The notes under the pieces were generated by a model that searched no databases, was not told the origin of the DNA, and saw only the letters and a list, made by a program, of their open reading frames with translations. The position numbers and the translations under genes were made by a program. Shown piece after piece: positions 7,365 to 15,174 of a DNA stretch of 32,419 nucleotides. The stretch is from Planctomycetota bacterium (GTDB lineage Bacteria; Planctomycetota; Planctomycetia; Gemmatales; Gemmataceae), in contig VGYC01000075.1 of the NCBI GenBank assembly GCA_016873095.1, forward strand, positions 1-32,419, given 5' to 3'. Every line of letters starts with the position of its first letter. Within the stretch, counting starts at the first letter, position 1.

Positions 7365-9251
7365 CTATTCTTCCTTCGGCAGCGCAAACACAAATGTCGT
7401 ATTCCCGCGGCGGGCATTGCGCAGCCATGGCGCTCCATCGCCCGCAAAGCCGGCGGTCCAGCCGCCCCAGCCGACGCAGACGGCGATGTATTGGCGGCCA
7501 TCCAGCACGTAGGTCACCGGCGAGGCGTGATGGCCGGAGCCGCACTGGAAGGTCCAGAGGATCTTGCCGGTGTCGGCGTCGTAGGCGGTGAAGAATCCTT
7601 CGGCATCGCCGGTGAAGGCGAGGCCGCCGCCGGTCGCCAGCACGCCGGCGACCATCGGCGAACGCGTGGCCACTTCCCACTTGGACTTGCCCGTCTTCAC
7701 GTCGATGGCCTTGAATGATCCGGACGCCTGGTTGTCGATCAGCGTCAAGGCGCTGCCCCAGTAGGGCTGGCCCTTGATGAAGAACGCCTTGCCGGAGGTG
7801 AACTTGGCGCAGTTGTTGATGACCGGCACATAGGCGAGGCCCGTGCCCGGATGATAGGCCATCGGGTTCCATTCCTTGCCGCCGGCGGCGCCGGGACAGA
7901 CGCGGACGCCCTTCTCCGTGGGCAATGCCTTGGGGTTGATGAACGGCCGGCCGGACTTCGGATCGAGACCGTCCACTCCCTTGGTGCGGTCGGTCCAGGT
8001 GATCTCGCAGAACGGTTTGCCGTAGATGAACTCGCCGTTCTCGCGATTGAGGCAATAGAAGTAGCCGTTGCGATGCGCTTGCACCAGCGCCTTGATCTTC
8101 TTGCCGCCATTTCCGCCTCCCTCTCCTTCGGGAGAGGGTTGGGGTGAGGGGATATCGACCAGCACCGGCTCGTTGACGCCGTCGTAATCCCAGACGTCGT
8201 GCGGGCTGGCCTGGAAATGCCACTTGTATTTGCCGTCGTCCGGGTTCAGGGCGACGATAGAACAGGTGTAGAGGTTGTCCCCCTTGCGCACCTCGCCGTT
8301 GAAATCCGGAGATGGATTGCCGACGCCCCAGTAGAGCGTGTTCAGCTCCGGATCGTAGGTGCCGGTGACCCAGGCCGAGCCGCCGCCGGTCAGCCACGAC
8401 TTGCCTTCCCAGGTCTTAAGGGCCTTCTTGGCATGCGCCTCCTTGTCATCGGGGCCGGGGACGGTGTAGAAGCGCCACAGCCGTTTGCCGGACTTGGCGT
8501 CGTAGGCGTCGATGAAGCCGCGGATGCCGTACTCCGCGCCGCTGATGCCCATGATGACCTTGCCCTTGACGACCAGCGGCGCCACCGTGGCGCTGTAGGC
8601 CAGCTTGTAGATGTCCTTGACCTCCTTGCCGTCGTCGCCGGTGATGGTGATGGGTCGGTCCCAGATTTCCTCGCCGGTATTGCGGTCGAGGCAGACCAGG
8701 TGCGCGTCCAGCGTGGTCATGTACAGGCGGTCGCCCCAGCACGCCAGGCCCCTGTTGACAGCGTCGCAGCATAGCGCCAGATTCTCCGGTAGCGCCTTCT
8801 GATAATGCCAGATCTGCGAGCCAGTCTTGCAATCAACAGCGTAGGCATGGTTCCAGGGCGTCGAGATGTACATGATGCCGTCGATGACGAGCGGCGTGCA
8901 CTCGAAGCCGTCCAGCACGCCGGTCTGAAAGGTCCATACAGGGATGAGCCGTTTGACGTTCTTCTTGTTGATCTGGTCGAGCGGGCTGAAGCGCTGGGCG
9001 TCATAGGTCCGGCCATACATGAGCCAGTTGGCGTTGTTCTTGCCGGCATTCAGTAGCGTCTTGTCATCCACGCTGCCGACCGGCTCGGCAGCCTGCGCCG
9101 CCGCTGCTTTCCCGGTTTCCTGCCTGGCAACGACCGGCTCGTCGGCCCAAGAAGCCGGTTCGACGGGCTGCGAGTAGCCGCCAAAAAACGCGAGCATCCC
9201 GGCGGCGATGCAGACTGCGACAGCGCGGAACGTGATTCTGGAGAGGTTCAT
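7365..9251 (-). CDS. PQQ-dependent alcohol dehydrogenase with lanthanide-type active site
   Basis: 628 residues from ATG 9251, chosen because a signal peptide follows it directly (MNLSRITFRAVAVCIAAGML) and GGAG lies about 10 bases upstream. It is a quinoprotein eight-blade propeller. Visible key residues are the vicinal cysteines C161-C162 (ALCCDAVNRG), E240 (SGAEYGIRG) and N312 (GVGNPSPDF) as metal ligands, catalytic base D355, and D357 two residues later (HDVWDYDGVNE). In known enzymes the second aspartate marks lanthanide-dependent forms (XoxF, PedH); calcium MxaF has alanine there. GDNLYTCSIVALNPDDG is closer to the PedH/ExaA group than to XoxF. It should oxidise an alcohol in the periplasm and pass electrons to the operon's cytochrome. 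A repeat-derived insert (PSPQPSPEGEGGGNGG, residues 369-383) follows the active-site segment. Confidence 0.92.
   Translation of the reverse strand: MNLSRITFRAVAVCIAAGMLAFFGGYSQPVEPASWADEPVVARQETGKAAAAQAAEPVGSVDDKTLLNAGKNNANWLMYGRTYDAQRFSPLDQINKKNVKRLIPVWTFQTGVLDGFECTPLVIDGIMYISTPWNHAYAVDCKTGSQIWHYQKALPENLALCCDAVNRGLACWGDRLYMTTLDAHLVCLDRNTGEEIWDRPITITGDDGKEVKDIYKLAYSATVAPLVVKGKVIMGISGAEYGIRGFIDAYDAKSGKRLWRFYTVPGPDDKEAHAKKALKTWEGKSWLTGGGSAWVTGTYDPELNTLYWGVGNPSPDFNGEVRKGDNLYTCSIVALNPDDGKYKWHFQASPHDVWDYDGVNEPVLVDIPSPQPSPEGEGGGNGGKKIKALVQAHRNGYFYCLNRENGEFIYGKPFCEITWTDRTKGVDGLDPKSGRPFINPKALPTEKGVRVCPGAAGGKEWNPMAYHPGTGLAYVPVINNCAKFTSGKAFFIKGQPYWGSALTLIDNQASGSFKAIDVKTGKSKWEVATRSPMVAGVLATGGGLAFTGDAEGFFTAYDADTGKILWTFQCGSGHHASPVTYVLDGRQYIAVCVGWGGWTAGFAGDGAPWLRNARRGNTTFVFALPKEE
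8117..8151. repeat. REP-like palindromic element inserted in frame in the dehydrogenase gene
   Basis: CCCTCTCC (8119-8126), a TTCG loop, and GGAGAGGG (8131-8138) form a perfect 8-base stem, followed by GTTGGGGTGAGGGG. On the coding strand it is translated as SPQPSPEGEGG, a peptide seen where this dispersed 'CCCTCACCCCAACCCTCTCC' type repeat enters genes in diverse bacteria. Only this copy is present in the window. Confidence 0.75.
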
Positions 9252-9297
9252 GGCTGCGGTCTCCGTGTGGATACGGAAATGCAAATGGGACTCGGAT

Positions 9298-9325
9298 ACT
9301 GTAACAAGTGCTGAAGTGCAGTCAA
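9298..9325 (-). promoter_or_regulatory. Sigma70-like promoter of the PQQ operon
   Basis: On the minus strand TTGACT (9320-9325) is followed after 16 bases by TACAGT (9298-9303). A transcript would start near 9291, giving a leader of about 40 bases before the dehydrogenase ATG. It lies in the 272-base divergent region shared with the sialidase-subtilase gene. Confidence 0.5.
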
Positions 9326-9523
9326 GAAATTTCAGACCACGACTCGATGGGAAAGGACGTCGCGTTTTCTCGCCGCGATCACGTCGGCGTCGTGCTGACC
9401 GCGATGTCCGGCCGATAAGATAGACGATGCGCTCGCACATCCATGCGAACCGGTCTGTTGGGCTCCGTGCCGGCGCGCACCTTGACATTCTTCCAGGGGA
9501 CAAACGCGAGAAAAGGAGCGGCC

Positions 9524-11683
9524 ATGAAGAGCGTTCGCTGGCTGTCTGGTTGCTGGATCGTCCGGTGCCTGCTCGTTGGCGGAATCGGTTGTCTGCCGGA
9601 TGTCACTGCGGAAGAAAAGCCCGGTGCCCGTCCAATCCGAGTCATCAGGCCGCGCGTGCTGGCCGGTGAGGATGTACCGGCGCTCCGCATTCCCCTGGGA
9701 TTGCCCAATGACTACAAGCCGTGGATCGTCCGACTGCTCAACGGCGATTTGCTGATCGTTGCTTTCTGTTTCGGTGGAACACCGAGTAACGAGCTTCCCA
9801 AGGGCCAGCCCTATCGCGAGCGAGCTGTGTTCTGGCGGTCCAAGGACGATGGCAGGACCTGGGGGCCGCGCGAGGAGCGGGCTGATATCCGTGGCCGGGA
9901 ATTCGCGCTCACTTGCCTCGCCGACGGCACACTGATCATGCCTTGCCATTTTCTGGCAAACGACGCGGCCAACAGGACTGGCCATACCTACAGCAAGATC
10001 TTTCGTTCAGTTGATGAGGGCAAGACCTGGTCAGAGTTGCGCGTCGGCCCGGCACAGTTTCCCGCGAAGGCCAGCACGGCAACCGACTGGAATGTGGTCG
10101 AATTGCCCGACCCTCGCCGTCCCGGCAAGACGGTCGTGCAACTTGGGGTCAGTATGCAGAACGGCGGGACAGCTGCAGCGAAACACGTGTTCTTGTGGCG
10201 ATCCACGGACAGCGGCGTTACCTGGGACAAGTCGTTGATTCCCGATACGGACAGGTGGAGCGACGTGGATGGCTTCTTTTCACAATCGACAACCTATCGG
10301 GCCCGGTCGGGAGTCTTGCTGCATCCGGTGCGCGTCGATGCAAGTGGCCCGCACTGGAAGCTGCCGTCGACCAAGAGTGTCGAGGACCGTTCGGGCGATC
10401 AGGACGACCGCACCATGCTCTGGAAATCGACAGACGATGGCAAGACCTGGCGTCGGCACAAGAATGATGGTCGGTTTGGGACCTATGGCGAAATGTATCC
10501 ACGTTTCTTGAGATTGAACGACAAGCGACTGCTGCTCACCTTCACGGTTCGCAGCAATTCCATGGACAAGCAGCCACTCGGCTTGCGCGCCATCATCAGC
10601 CTCGATGACGGCCAGACCTGGGACTTCACCCAGGACCGCATCGTCATTGCCGATCAGAACCACGGCGCCAGCGGCGGCGGCTTCGGCAACACGATTCAGC
10701 TCCCGGACGGGACATTGGTGTCCTGCTACAGTTATCGCGGCAGAGACAACAAGACGCATGTCGAGGCGGTTCGCTGGAAACTGCCACCGATGCCTGCCGA
10801 GCCGACGTCGTTCAAGCATGCGCGCGTGACGGCTGCCTGGGCCGCATATCAAGGGAAACTGACATTCGGTAAGGGTCAAACGCTGGCGTTGCTCGATGAC
10901 GGCTGCAATCTGTCGATGCCGGAATGGTCGCAGCCAGCGGGAGGCGTGCCAAAAGTGCTCGCTGCGTACGACAGCGTGGATGGCGACAACGATCCGAAAC
11001 ACGAGGGGCGAGGCTATCATGGCTCGACCATCGGCATTCCTTCATCGTTGAACTACCAGGGAAAGCTAGGTGTCGCCTTCAATAATCAGCTGGCCGTGGT
11101 TCGCGCGCTGGAATGCTGCCACTGCAAGGTGGCGGACAGCAAGACCCTGGCCGCCGGACTGCAGTGGGTCATCGACAACCATGCGAAATACCGCATCACG
11201 ACCGTCAACCTGGCGCCGGTGGACGATCTGGAGCACGCCAAACCAGTTGCGACGGCAATCGATGCCAAGCTCAAGCGCCTGCGCGAGCTGGGAATCTGGG
11301 TGAGCGCGCCGTCAGGCAACCACAACTTTACCAGGGGGATCTCCTGGCCGGCGTGCCAGACCGATTGCTTTGCCATCGGTGCCGTGAAGCCTGGAAAGGA
11401 CGAGATCTTTCTGGATCGGAACACCAAGATCGATCTTGTCGTACCCGCCGCCGCCACATCCTCCTCCAACGCGATCGTCTGCGGATCGGTGATGCTGCTG
11501 CGCGAAGCGATCGTCAACACCGGCTACGACTGGAAGAAGGACGGCCCCAATCTTCCCGAAGCAATGATGAAGATCCTGAAGCGTACCGGAGTAGCTGTGC
11601 ACGATCCCGCGACCAGGCTTACTTTCCGAAGGCTCGATCTGAAGGCAGCGCTCGATGAAGTGTTTCGGCCGGCGAAGCGTTGA
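9524..11683 (+). CDS. Secreted sialidase-like and subtilase-like fusion protein
   Basis: 719 residues from ATG 9524, which has AAAGGAG 6-7 bases upstream and starts a signal peptide; the longer frame from 9443 is unlikely. Residues about 50-420 are a BNR/sialidase-type propeller with five Asp boxes (S-x-D-x-G-x-T-W): SKDDGRTW 106, SVDEGKTW 162, STDSGVTW 227, STDDGKTW 302, SLDDGQTW 359. Residues about 450-670 resemble a subtilisin-like (S8) protease: ALLDDG (D458/459), GYHGSTIG (H499), SAPSGNHN with the oxyanion asparagine about 599, and ATSSSNAIVCG (S646) in place of G-T-S-M-A. All triad positions seem filled, but the motifs around His and Ser are non-standard, so activity is uncertain. Many planctomycete Asp-box proteins are not true sialidases. 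It may act on sulfated or host glycoproteins outside the cell. Confidence 0.8.
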   Translation: MKSVRWLSGCWIVRCLLVGGIGCLPDVTAEEKPGARPIRVIRPRVLAGEDVPALRIPLGLPNDYKPWIVRLLNGDLLIVAFCFGGTPSNELPKGQPYRERAVFWRSKDDGRTWGPREERADIRGREFALTCLADGTLIMPCHFLANDAANRTGHTYSKIFRSVDEGKTWSELRVGPAQFPAKASTATDWNVVELPDPRRPGKTVVQLGVSMQNGGTAAAKHVFLWRSTDSGVTWDKSLIPDTDRWSDVDGFFSQSTTYRARSGVLLHPVRVDASGPHWKLPSTKSVEDRSGDQDDRTMLWKSTDDGKTWRRHKNDGRFGTYGEMYPRFLRLNDKRLLLTFTVRSNSMDKQPLGLRAIISLDDGQTWDFTQDRIVIADQNHGASGGGFGNTIQLPDGTLVSCYSYRGRDNKTHVEAVRWKLPPMPAEPTSFKHARVTAAWAAYQGKLTFGKGQTLALLDDGCNLSMPEWSQPAGGVPKVLAAYDSVDGDNDPKHEGRGYHGSTIGIPSSLNYQGKLGVAFNNQLAVVRALECCHCKVADSKTLAAGLQWVIDNHAKYRITTVNLAPVDDLEHAKPVATAIDAKLKRLRELGIWVSAPSGNHNFTRGISWPACQTDCFAIGAVKPGKDEIFLDRNTKIDLVVPAAATSSSNAIVCGSVMLLREAIVNTGYDWKKDGPNLPEAMMKILKRTGVAVHDPATRLTFRRLDLKAALDEVFRPAKR

Positions 11684-11834
11684 TGCCAGGGCCCTGTCGC
11701 GGATCGATCTCCTTCCGAGCAGTGAGCAGCGTAATTGGGCAGGAGTTGCCTTTACCGCCAAGGATCAGGCGGCCTGGCAGGAAGCTCACCCATCCCAAAC
11801 GCACGTGGCGACCCGAAACGGCGGATCTTGTCGC

Positions 11835-12794
11835 TCACGCCCGATGCGCCGTCACCATCATGCAGTCCGCTTGCCGCGTACGCCAGGCGAACCAGCTTGC
11901 CAGGGAGGACGGCAAGCGTGACTGGAGGCACCTTCGCCAGCGGCCTGGATTCGGCATGGAAGCCGCCAGTCTTGCGGAGCCGCGAAGCCAGCTGCCGCGC
12001 CGGATCATCCGCACCGGTTCGATCTCGAAACCGGCGCGCACCAGCATGAGCTGCAACGTCCACGGCGCGAAATGCGTCAAATGCCTCGGCAGATCCAGGC
12101 CGAACCATGCGGGCCCGAACCAGCGAAACGCCAGACTATCGATGTTCGGCACCGAGACGATGAGCTTGCCGCCGGGCGCGAGCAGACGATGCGCCTCGCG
12201 CAGCACCGCCAGTGGGTCGTGCAAGTGCTCCAGGGCCTGCCACATGGTGATGACGTCGAAGCTTGATTTGTGCAGCGCTGGATGCGGCAGCGTGCCGACC
12301 AGCGCCGGCAGATTGAGTCCTTGCCGGATGCGATCGACCGGCAAGGGTGAGACATCGAGGCCAGTGACCTTCCAGCCTTGCAAATGCAGTCGTTCGAGAA
12401 ACGATCCGCCGCCGCAACCGAAGTCGAGCAGCCGTCCCTGACCATGCCAGGCCAGTCCGCGCCGTGAGTCCAGGCCCCGCAGCCAGCGTCCGAATCGCTT
12501 CGTGACTCCCTGGACTTTCTTGTTCTTGGGTGGAGTGCCGTGCGGGCGATAATCGGTCGGGTAAAAGGCGCTGATGGAAACCGGCGACGGCCGTGGATTG
12601 GTATAGCACAGCCCGCAGTCCTGGCACTGGACGACGGCAAACCACAGTCCCGTGCGGTCGGGAGTTGGATCGCGCGCCTCGACAAGCAGGTTTCGCTGTC
12701 CGCCGCCGCAAAGCAGGCAGGCAACGTCCTCCCATTCGACCTTGGGCCGCTCGCATTCCGAAGTCGCCAACACGCTCCGCGCGGAATAGACCAT
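11835..12794 (-). CDS. Class I SAM-dependent methyltransferase with N-terminal cysteine cluster
   Basis: 319 residues from ATG 12794, with AAGGGG about 9 bases upstream and a good promoter behind it. The N-terminus has CLLCGG (about residue 26) and CQDCGLCYTNPRP (about residue 57), a zinc-ribbon-like arrangement common in this methyltransferase group. The Rossmann core follows: LLDFGCGGGSFLERL (motif I, SAM binding), VTGLDVSPLPV (acidic end of strand 2), FDVITMWQALEHLHDP (motif IV region) and LLAPGGKLIVSVPN. This fits the Methyltransf_23-like enzymes often found with lipopolysaccharide or secondary metabolite genes, and ubiquinone-type UbiG relatives. The substrate cannot be told from sequence. 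It stands alone between two rightward genes and ends about 150 bases from the sialidase-subtilase stop, tail to tail. Confidence 0.85.
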   Translation of the reverse strand: MVYSARSVLATSECERPKVEWEDVACLLCGGGQRNLLVEARDPTPDRTGLWFAVVQCQDCGLCYTNPRPSPVSISAFYPTDYRPHGTPPKNKKVQGVTKRFGRWLRGLDSRRGLAWHGQGRLLDFGCGGGSFLERLHLQGWKVTGLDVSPLPVDRIRQGLNLPALVGTLPHPALHKSSFDVITMWQALEHLHDPLAVLREAHRLLAPGGKLIVSVPNIDSLAFRWFGPAWFGLDLPRHLTHFAPWTLQLMLVRAGFEIEPVRMIRRGSWLRGSARLAASMPNPGRWRRCLQSRLPSSLASWFAWRTRQADCMMVTAHRA

Positions 12795-12825
12795 CCCTGG
12801 CCCCTTTGCTGCAAGTGGTCGCCCA

Positions 12826-12854
12826 TTTATAGTCCGTGGCGCGAGCGTGGTCAA
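12826..12854 (-). promoter_or_regulatory. Sigma70-like promoter for the methyltransferase
   Basis: On the minus strand TTGACC (12849-12854) and TATAAA (12826-12831) are separated by exactly 17 bases. The start would fall near 12819, about 25 bases before the ATG at 12794. It is the best-looking promoter in the window. Confidence 0.6.
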
Positions 12855-12930
12855 GCGAGGCGAGTGAAACAACGTGCTTGCGAAGCTTACCAGGCTAACG
12901 CGGATCGCCCAGAATACCCTGGAGATCATC

Positions 12931-15060
12931 ATGCCGCGCTGCGACGCGCCCGTCCTTGCCCCGTGCCTGTTGGTGGTCATCATAGCGGCGAGCTGGCTCG
13001 GTGCGGCACGCGTTGCCGGCGATGACGAGCCCGCCGGCAACCCAGTCGTCTTGCATCCGAAGTGCAAGGTCCGCATCGAGAAATTTGTTCAGGTCCCGGT
13101 GCGTGACGGCGTCAAGCTGTCTGCGACACTGATTCGTCCCGATGCTGAAGGCAAGTTTCCTGCTGTTGTCGAGTACATTCCTTATCGCAAGGACGATGTC
13201 ACCTACGGCGTCAACGACGTGCATCACTATCTCGCGGAGCGCGGCTTCGTCGGCGTCCGCCTCGACGTTCGCGGCACTGGCAGCTCCGAGGGGGTGAACA
13301 CCGACGAATACATGCCCGTCGAGCAGACCGACGGTTTCGACGCCGTCGAGTGGCTTGCCAGACAGCCGTGGTGCAACGGCAAGGTGGGCATGTTCGGCAC
13401 GTCTTACGGCGGTTTCACCTGTGTGCAGGTCGCCATGCATCGGCCGCCCAGCCTGAAGGCCATCGCCCCCATGTACGCGACTGACGATCGTTACAGCGAC
13501 GATTGTCATTACTCGCCGGGCGGCAACATGCGCATGTACTACGACGTCGGAACGTACGGCGGCAACATGGTCGCCATGAACGCCCTGCCACCGGTTCCCG
13601 AGTACGTCGGCGAGAAATGGGTCGAGATGTGGAAGGATCGCCTCGAAAACAATCAGCCGTACATCCCGACATGGATGAAGAATCAGGTGGACGCTCCGTA
13701 CTGGCGTGGCGCGTCGCTGCGACCGGATTATGAGCGCATCCAGTGTCCCGTATTCCTCATCGCGGGCTGGCGCGATGGCTACGCCAACGCCATGCTCCGC
13801 ATGTTCACAAGGCTCAAGACGCCGACGCGGCTGTTGATGGGTCCGTGGGTGCATCAGCGGCCCAACGCGTCAGTACCCGGTCCGCGCATCGACTACCTCA
13901 ACGAGGTGTCGCGTTTCTTCGCCCATTACTTGCGCGACGACGACACGGGATTCACGAAGGAGCCGGCGATGGCCGTGTACATGCAGCACTACGTCAGGCC
14001 GGATCGCACGCTCGATGTGTCGCCGGGACACTGGCGGTCGGAGCGGTCACTGACGCCGGCAGGAAGCTCCGAAATGACCTGGCACCTTCAGGAGGGCGGG
14101 GTACTGAGCGCGAAACCGCAAGCGGCGGGCCGGCAGCCGTTTGATGGCGTCGAGTATGTCCCTACGGTGGGGCTGGCCAACATGTTCTGGTCCGCGGGGG
14201 GGATGACCTATTACCTCGCGGATGACCAGCGTGCCGACGAGGCATACTCGCTGGTCTACACGACGCCGCCGCTGGCGAAGGATGTCCACATCCTCGGCTG
14301 GCCCAGGGTGATCTTGCACGGATCGTCGTCGGCCCGCGTGGCGACGTTCACGGCCAAGCTCGCAGATGTGGCCCCGGACGGCAGTTCCTGCCTGATTGTC
14401 GATGGCTCACTCAACGGCACGCGCCGCAAGTCGCTATCACAACCCGAGCCGATGAAGCCGGGTGAGATCTACGAACTGGACATCCCGATGAACCCGATCG
14501 GCTGGGTACTGAAGAAGGGGCACCGGCTACGGCTTGCGGTGGCGGCAGCCGACTTTCCGAATCTGTGGCCGACACCCGAGAAGGCCAGCAACCGGCTCTA
14601 TCGCGGCGGCGACCATCCCTCGCGCGTCCTCCTACCAGTGGTGCCGGCCGCGAAGCTATCCCCGCCCGCCTTCCTGCCGCCGCCGGCGCTCAAGGCATTC
14701 GGCAAAAGCTTCGGACGACCCGGCAAGCAGGAGATGCACCACGACCAGATTACCGGCACAAGTTCCATCGTGCATGAGTCCGCGTCGCAGCGCATCTTGC
14801 CGGACGGTCTGGGCAGCCTTGCCGGCGAGCAGAAGTTCCGTTGCACGGCCTCGGCGAGGGACCCGGCCCAGGCCAGCATCATCGGGACGCACAAATTCAC
14901 CCTGACGCGTGAGAACGAGACCATCGAGGTCACCGGCGAGAGCAGCATTCGCGCCACCGCGACCACGTTCATCATCAGCGTCAACCTGATCGTCACCCGC
15001 AACGGCCAGCCGTTCTTCCAGAAGAAATGGATGACGACCGAGCCGCGGCGGCTATTGTGA
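12931..15060 (+). CDS. CocE/NonD-type alpha/beta hydrolase (X-Pro dipeptidyl-peptidase family), secreted
   Basis: 709 residues from ATG 12931, preceded by CTGGAG at good spacing and followed by a signal peptide (VLAPCLLVVIIAASWLGAARVAG); an in-frame GTG at 12874 is less likely. The hydrolase domain has VRDGVKLSATLIRP, YIPYRKDD, and the nucleophile elbow GTSYGG (S158), with D282 (AGWRDGY) and H308 (GPWVHQ) completing the triad. The beta-sandwich C-terminal domain typical of the family follows (about 400-590: LGWPRVILHGSSS, then NPIGWVLKKGHRLRLAVAAADFPN). About 110 further residues, after a proline-rich stretch, form an extra strand-rich region that ordinary CocE proteins lack. Family members cleave esters, amides or X-Pro dipeptides; the substrate here is unknown. 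The protein is probably periplasmic. Confidence 0.88.
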   Translation: MPRCDAPVLAPCLLVVIIAASWLGAARVAGDDEPAGNPVVLHPKCKVRIEKFVQVPVRDGVKLSATLIRPDAEGKFPAVVEYIPYRKDDVTYGVNDVHHYLAERGFVGVRLDVRGTGSSEGVNTDEYMPVEQTDGFDAVEWLARQPWCNGKVGMFGTSYGGFTCVQVAMHRPPSLKAIAPMYATDDRYSDDCHYSPGGNMRMYYDVGTYGGNMVAMNALPPVPEYVGEKWVEMWKDRLENNQPYIPTWMKNQVDAPYWRGASLRPDYERIQCPVFLIAGWRDGYANAMLRMFTRLKTPTRLLMGPWVHQRPNASVPGPRIDYLNEVSRFFAHYLRDDDTGFTKEPAMAVYMQHYVRPDRTLDVSPGHWRSERSLTPAGSSEMTWHLQEGGVLSAKPQAAGRQPFDGVEYVPTVGLANMFWSAGGMTYYLADDQRADEAYSLVYTTPPLAKDVHILGWPRVILHGSSSARVATFTAKLADVAPDGSSCLIVDGSLNGTRRKSLSQPEPMKPGEIYELDIPMNPIGWVLKKGHRLRLAVAAADFPNLWPTPEKASNRLYRGGDHPSRVLLPVVPAAKLSPPAFLPPPALKAFGKSFGRPGKQEMHHDQITGTSSIVHESASQRILPDGLGSLAGEQKFRCTASARDPAQASIIGTHKFTLTRENETIEVTGESSIRATATTFIISVNLIVTRNGQPFFQKKWMTTEPRRLL

Positions 15061-15174
15061 AAGGAACCACCGATCGCGCGGATACCGCGATCCCGCATCG
15101 ACTAGACCTGGTTTGTTCGTGCAATTGGTGCCGTCCGCGGCTCGTATTTATTTTCCCGGTAGGAGAATTACAAC

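Noticed and set aside
7339-8397. The upstream extension of the small operon protein into the dehydrogenase gene
   Set aside because: It is the same-strand shifted frame of the dehydrogenase; conserved-looking sequence starts only at ATG 7338.
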